Positions 5,117-6,132 of a stretch of DNA of 6,132 nucleotides are shown one piece after another; position 1 is the first letter of the stretch, and each line of letters opens with the position of its first letter. The translations under genes were made by a program, and so were the position numbers. Under the pieces are notes generated by a model. That model had not been told where the DNA came from and ran no database searches. It saw only the letters and a program-made list of their open reading frames with translations. Origin of the DNA: Betaproteobacteria bacterium (GTDB lineage: Bacteria > Pseudomonadota > Gammaproteobacteria > Burkholderiales > Rhodocyclaceae); assembly GCA_020047725.1 (NCBI GenBank), contig JAIFNM010000118.1, positions 1-6,132 on the forward strand. Reading direction: 5' to 3'.

Positions 5117-5522
5117 TCCAGGCTATCAGGCAACGTTTCGGGAAAGGGAGTTGCCTGTACCGGTGACTGATCGAGGAATTCGCATAGCATTGATCTTCGC
5201 GCTTGTCGCTGAGCGCTTGACGATCTACTACGAGCATGGCCAATGGCTGACTGATTCACAAGGTGGCAGTCTGGCTGCAGACTGGTTGGCGCGTGGCAAA
5301 CGCAATCTCCCTCTCAAGGAAAGAAAGCAACTATCGGCGTTGAGCGATCAACTGGCGAGGGAGATCGCAGACCCACTCTCTCGAGAGGCCGGTCTATATA
5401 CTGCGCATGAAATGATGGAATCGCTCGATTCGAACTATCACTCCGAGATTGGAGAATCCTTGATGATGGAATGCGAGCGAATGCTCGACGCCTGTCTTGC
5501 GGAGAAAGCTGAGTTCGAATAG
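5109..5522 (+). CDS. Hypothetical protein, 137 residues
   Basis: The chosen start is ATG 5109, which overlaps the VF530 stop in ATGACTAA and has AAGGG about 5 bases upstream. A longer frame from 5049 would lie inside the VF530 gene and is less likely. The product begins MTNPGYQATFRERELPVPV and looks mostly helical: an amphipathic stretch IALIFALVAERLTIYYEHGQW (26-46), a basic middle (ARGKRNLPLKERKQL), and an acidic C-terminal helix rich in Glu and Met (EMMESLD...ESLMMECERMLDACLAEKAEFE). There is no signal peptide and no motif I recognise. Coupling to the VF530 gene suggests the two are made in fixed proportion. Function unknown. Confidence 0.75.
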   Translation: MTNPGYQATFRERELPVPVTDRGIRIALIFALVAERLTIYYEHGQWLTDSQGGSLAADWLARGKRNLPLKERKQLSALSDQLAREIADPLSREAGLYTAHEMMESLDSNYHSEIGESLMMECERMLDACLAEKAEFE

Positions 5523-5548
5523 GGGTAGGGGCTCGATTCCGGTCAAAA

Positions 5549-5567
5549 GCCCCGATCCGCTCGGGGC
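5549..5567. terminator. GC-rich hairpin after the plus-strand gene run
   Basis: GCCCCGA (5549-5555) and TCGGGGC (5561-5567) form a 7-bp stem with loop TCCGC, 26 bases after the stop of the 137-residue gene. A competing stem pairs GGGGCT (5528-5533) with AGCCCC (5548-5553). In the plus direction the hairpin is followed by AACAATC rather than T residues; in the minus direction it is followed by TTTT. Position favours a role in ending the plus-strand genes, but the missing T-run makes it atypical. Confidence 0.5.
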
Positions 5568-5658
5568 AACAATCAACCGTAACGTGCCATTCGAATGCCA
5601 TGGTTGAAAGCTTGTTCGTGTCTTATCCAAAAATCCGTCAAAAAATGACTCTGTGCAC

Positions 5659-5687
5659 TCGACAGCTGGACCAGTCTGAGTAATGAT
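5659..5687 (+). promoter_or_regulatory. Candidate promoter of the LacI-type gene
   Basis: TCGACA (5659-5664, one mismatch to TTGACA) and AATGAT (5682-5687, two mismatches to TATAAT) are 17 bases apart. The operator-like palindrome begins at the last base of the -10 box, so a bound repressor would block initiation. The start of transcription would be near 5694, leaving a short leader before GTG 5721. Confidence 0.4.
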
Positions 5688-5700
5688 GTAACCGATTACA
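5687..5700. promoter_or_regulatory. LacI-type operator, TGTAACCGATTACA
   Basis: A 14-bp palindrome with outer arms TGTAA and TTACA and a central CG, imperfect only at the two positions next to the centre. A CG-centred even palindrome of this form is characteristic of LacI family repressors. It lies 20 bases before the GTG of a LacI-type gene and overlaps the candidate promoter, which points to autoregulation. Confidence 0.65.
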
Positions 5701-5720
5701 AATAAAGTGTGAGGATCAAA

Positions 5721-6132
5721 GTGCTGACCATCAGTCAAGTTGCCAAAATTGCCGGGGTTTCCGTGGCAACTATTTCGCGGGTACTTAACGATAGTCCATT
5801 GGTGACCGAAAGTACTAAAAGGCATGTCCAGAAAGTAATAGACGAACTTGACTACCATCCCAACGTGGTAGCACGCAGCCTGCGCTCTGCAAAGAGCAGA
5901 CTTCTACTGGCGTTGGTGCCCAACATTTCCAATCCGTTTCATGCCGAAATCGTGCATGGCATCAACAAGGTGGTCTATGCGCACGATTACAATCTTCTCC
6001 TCTGCGAGACTCATGGTATCAGGGAGCGGGAAGACGCTTTTTTCAGTATGCTCAAGCAGAAGATCGTCGATGGAATACTGGCCATTGATCCGGCTGTAAG
6101 TGCGGACAACCTGCTTGAATATGGGGTGAGAT
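5721..6132 (+). CDS. LacI family transcriptional repressor, 5' part
   Basis: A GTG-started frame that stays open to the end of the window (137 full codons), so the C-terminal part is missing. GTG 5721 has GAGG 6 bases upstream; an in-frame stop lies at 5703-5705. The N-terminal helix-turn-helix is a textbook LacI type: TISQVAKIAGVSVATISRVLND (3-24), followed by YHPNVVARSLRS (49-60), the hinge helix that contacts the operator centre. The ligand-binding domain begins LLALVPNISNPFHAEIVHGINKVVYAHDYNLLLCET and continues with the REREDAFFSMLKQKIVDGILAI segment typical of the family. The effector is probably a sugar or sugar acid but cannot be named from this portion. It is transcribed in the same direction as the preceding genes but has its own operator and candidate promoter. 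No neighbour inside the window is an obvious catabolic target, so those genes are probably beyond the right edge. Confidence 0.93.
   Translation, partial: MLTISQVAKIAGVSVATISRVLNDSPLVTESTKRHVQKVIDELDYHPNVVARSLRSAKSRLLLALVPNISNPFHAEIVHGINKVVYAHDYNLLLCETHGIREREDAFFSMLKQKIVDGILAIDPAVSADNLLEYGVR

Larger units (their letters stand above)
5523..5720. other. Intergenic region before the LacI-type gene
   Basis: This 198-base stretch has no gene I can support. From left to right it holds a GC-rich hairpin (5549-5567), a segment with the direct repeat TGCCAT around ATTCGAAT (near 5587-5600), a candidate promoter (5659-5687) and an operator-like palindrome (5687-5700). A minus-strand frame of 154 codons (5394-5858) crosses it but its translation has no family character and it is antisense to both flanking genes. 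Confidence 0.5.

Noticed and set aside
5394..5858. 154-codon minus-strand frame
   Set aside because: It runs antisense through the end of the 137-residue gene and the start of the clear LacI-type gene, with no recognisable motif.

Overview
This 6.1 kb window is typical of a moderately GC-rich proteobacterium, most plausibly a betaproteobacterium. The evidence is the tightly packed genes with Shine-Dalgarno sites and the presence of VF530-type, YedJ-type, LacI-type and DsrE/TusA-type proteins. The taxonomic call is an inference from gene content only. There are no rRNA or tRNA genes, transposases or CRISPR arrays.

Left half, minus strand (3150 down to 446): a sulfur-carrier gene cluster in the order DsrE-like (3150-2746), TusA-like (2599-2324), DsrE-like (2311-1949), then a TusA-like domain joined by an Ala/Pro/Val/Glu linker to a MetE C-terminal (zinc-dependent methionine synthase type) domain (1946-446). 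The last three genes are separated by 12 and 2 bases and look like one operon. The fusion gene is split by a one-base frameshift in a GGGGCCCGGG run at 1169-1178. Removing one G restores a 499-residue protein with all four MetE zinc ligands. In both TusA-like domains the family's CPxP motif is replaced by CGxx, while the later PAWCRMT block is shared. The layout suggests persulfide relay proteins working with a thiol-methylating enzyme. That link is an inference from fusion and neighbourhood.

Far left (1-445): past the fusion gene lies a very AT-rich stretch (about 320-445), then a possible promoter and leader, then a 49-residue minus-strand gene (159-10) with a good ribosome binding site and no recognised family.

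Right half, plus strand (3324 to 5522): divergently oriented from the sulfur cluster, with a perfect 16-bp inverted repeat in the shared 173-bp intergenic region. The genes are an unknown 271-residue protein with faint primase-like motifs, a YedJ/YpgQ-type HD phosphohydrolase, a VF530 family small DNA-binding protein, and an unknown 137-residue protein whose start overlaps the VF530 stop by 8 bases. A GC-rich hairpin follows.

Far right (5523 to the end): a 198-bp intergenic region with that hairpin, a candidate promoter and a CG-centred LacI-type operator, then the first 137 codons of a LacI family repressor that starts at GTG and runs off the window. The operator lies just upstream of the repressor gene, which suggests autoregulation.
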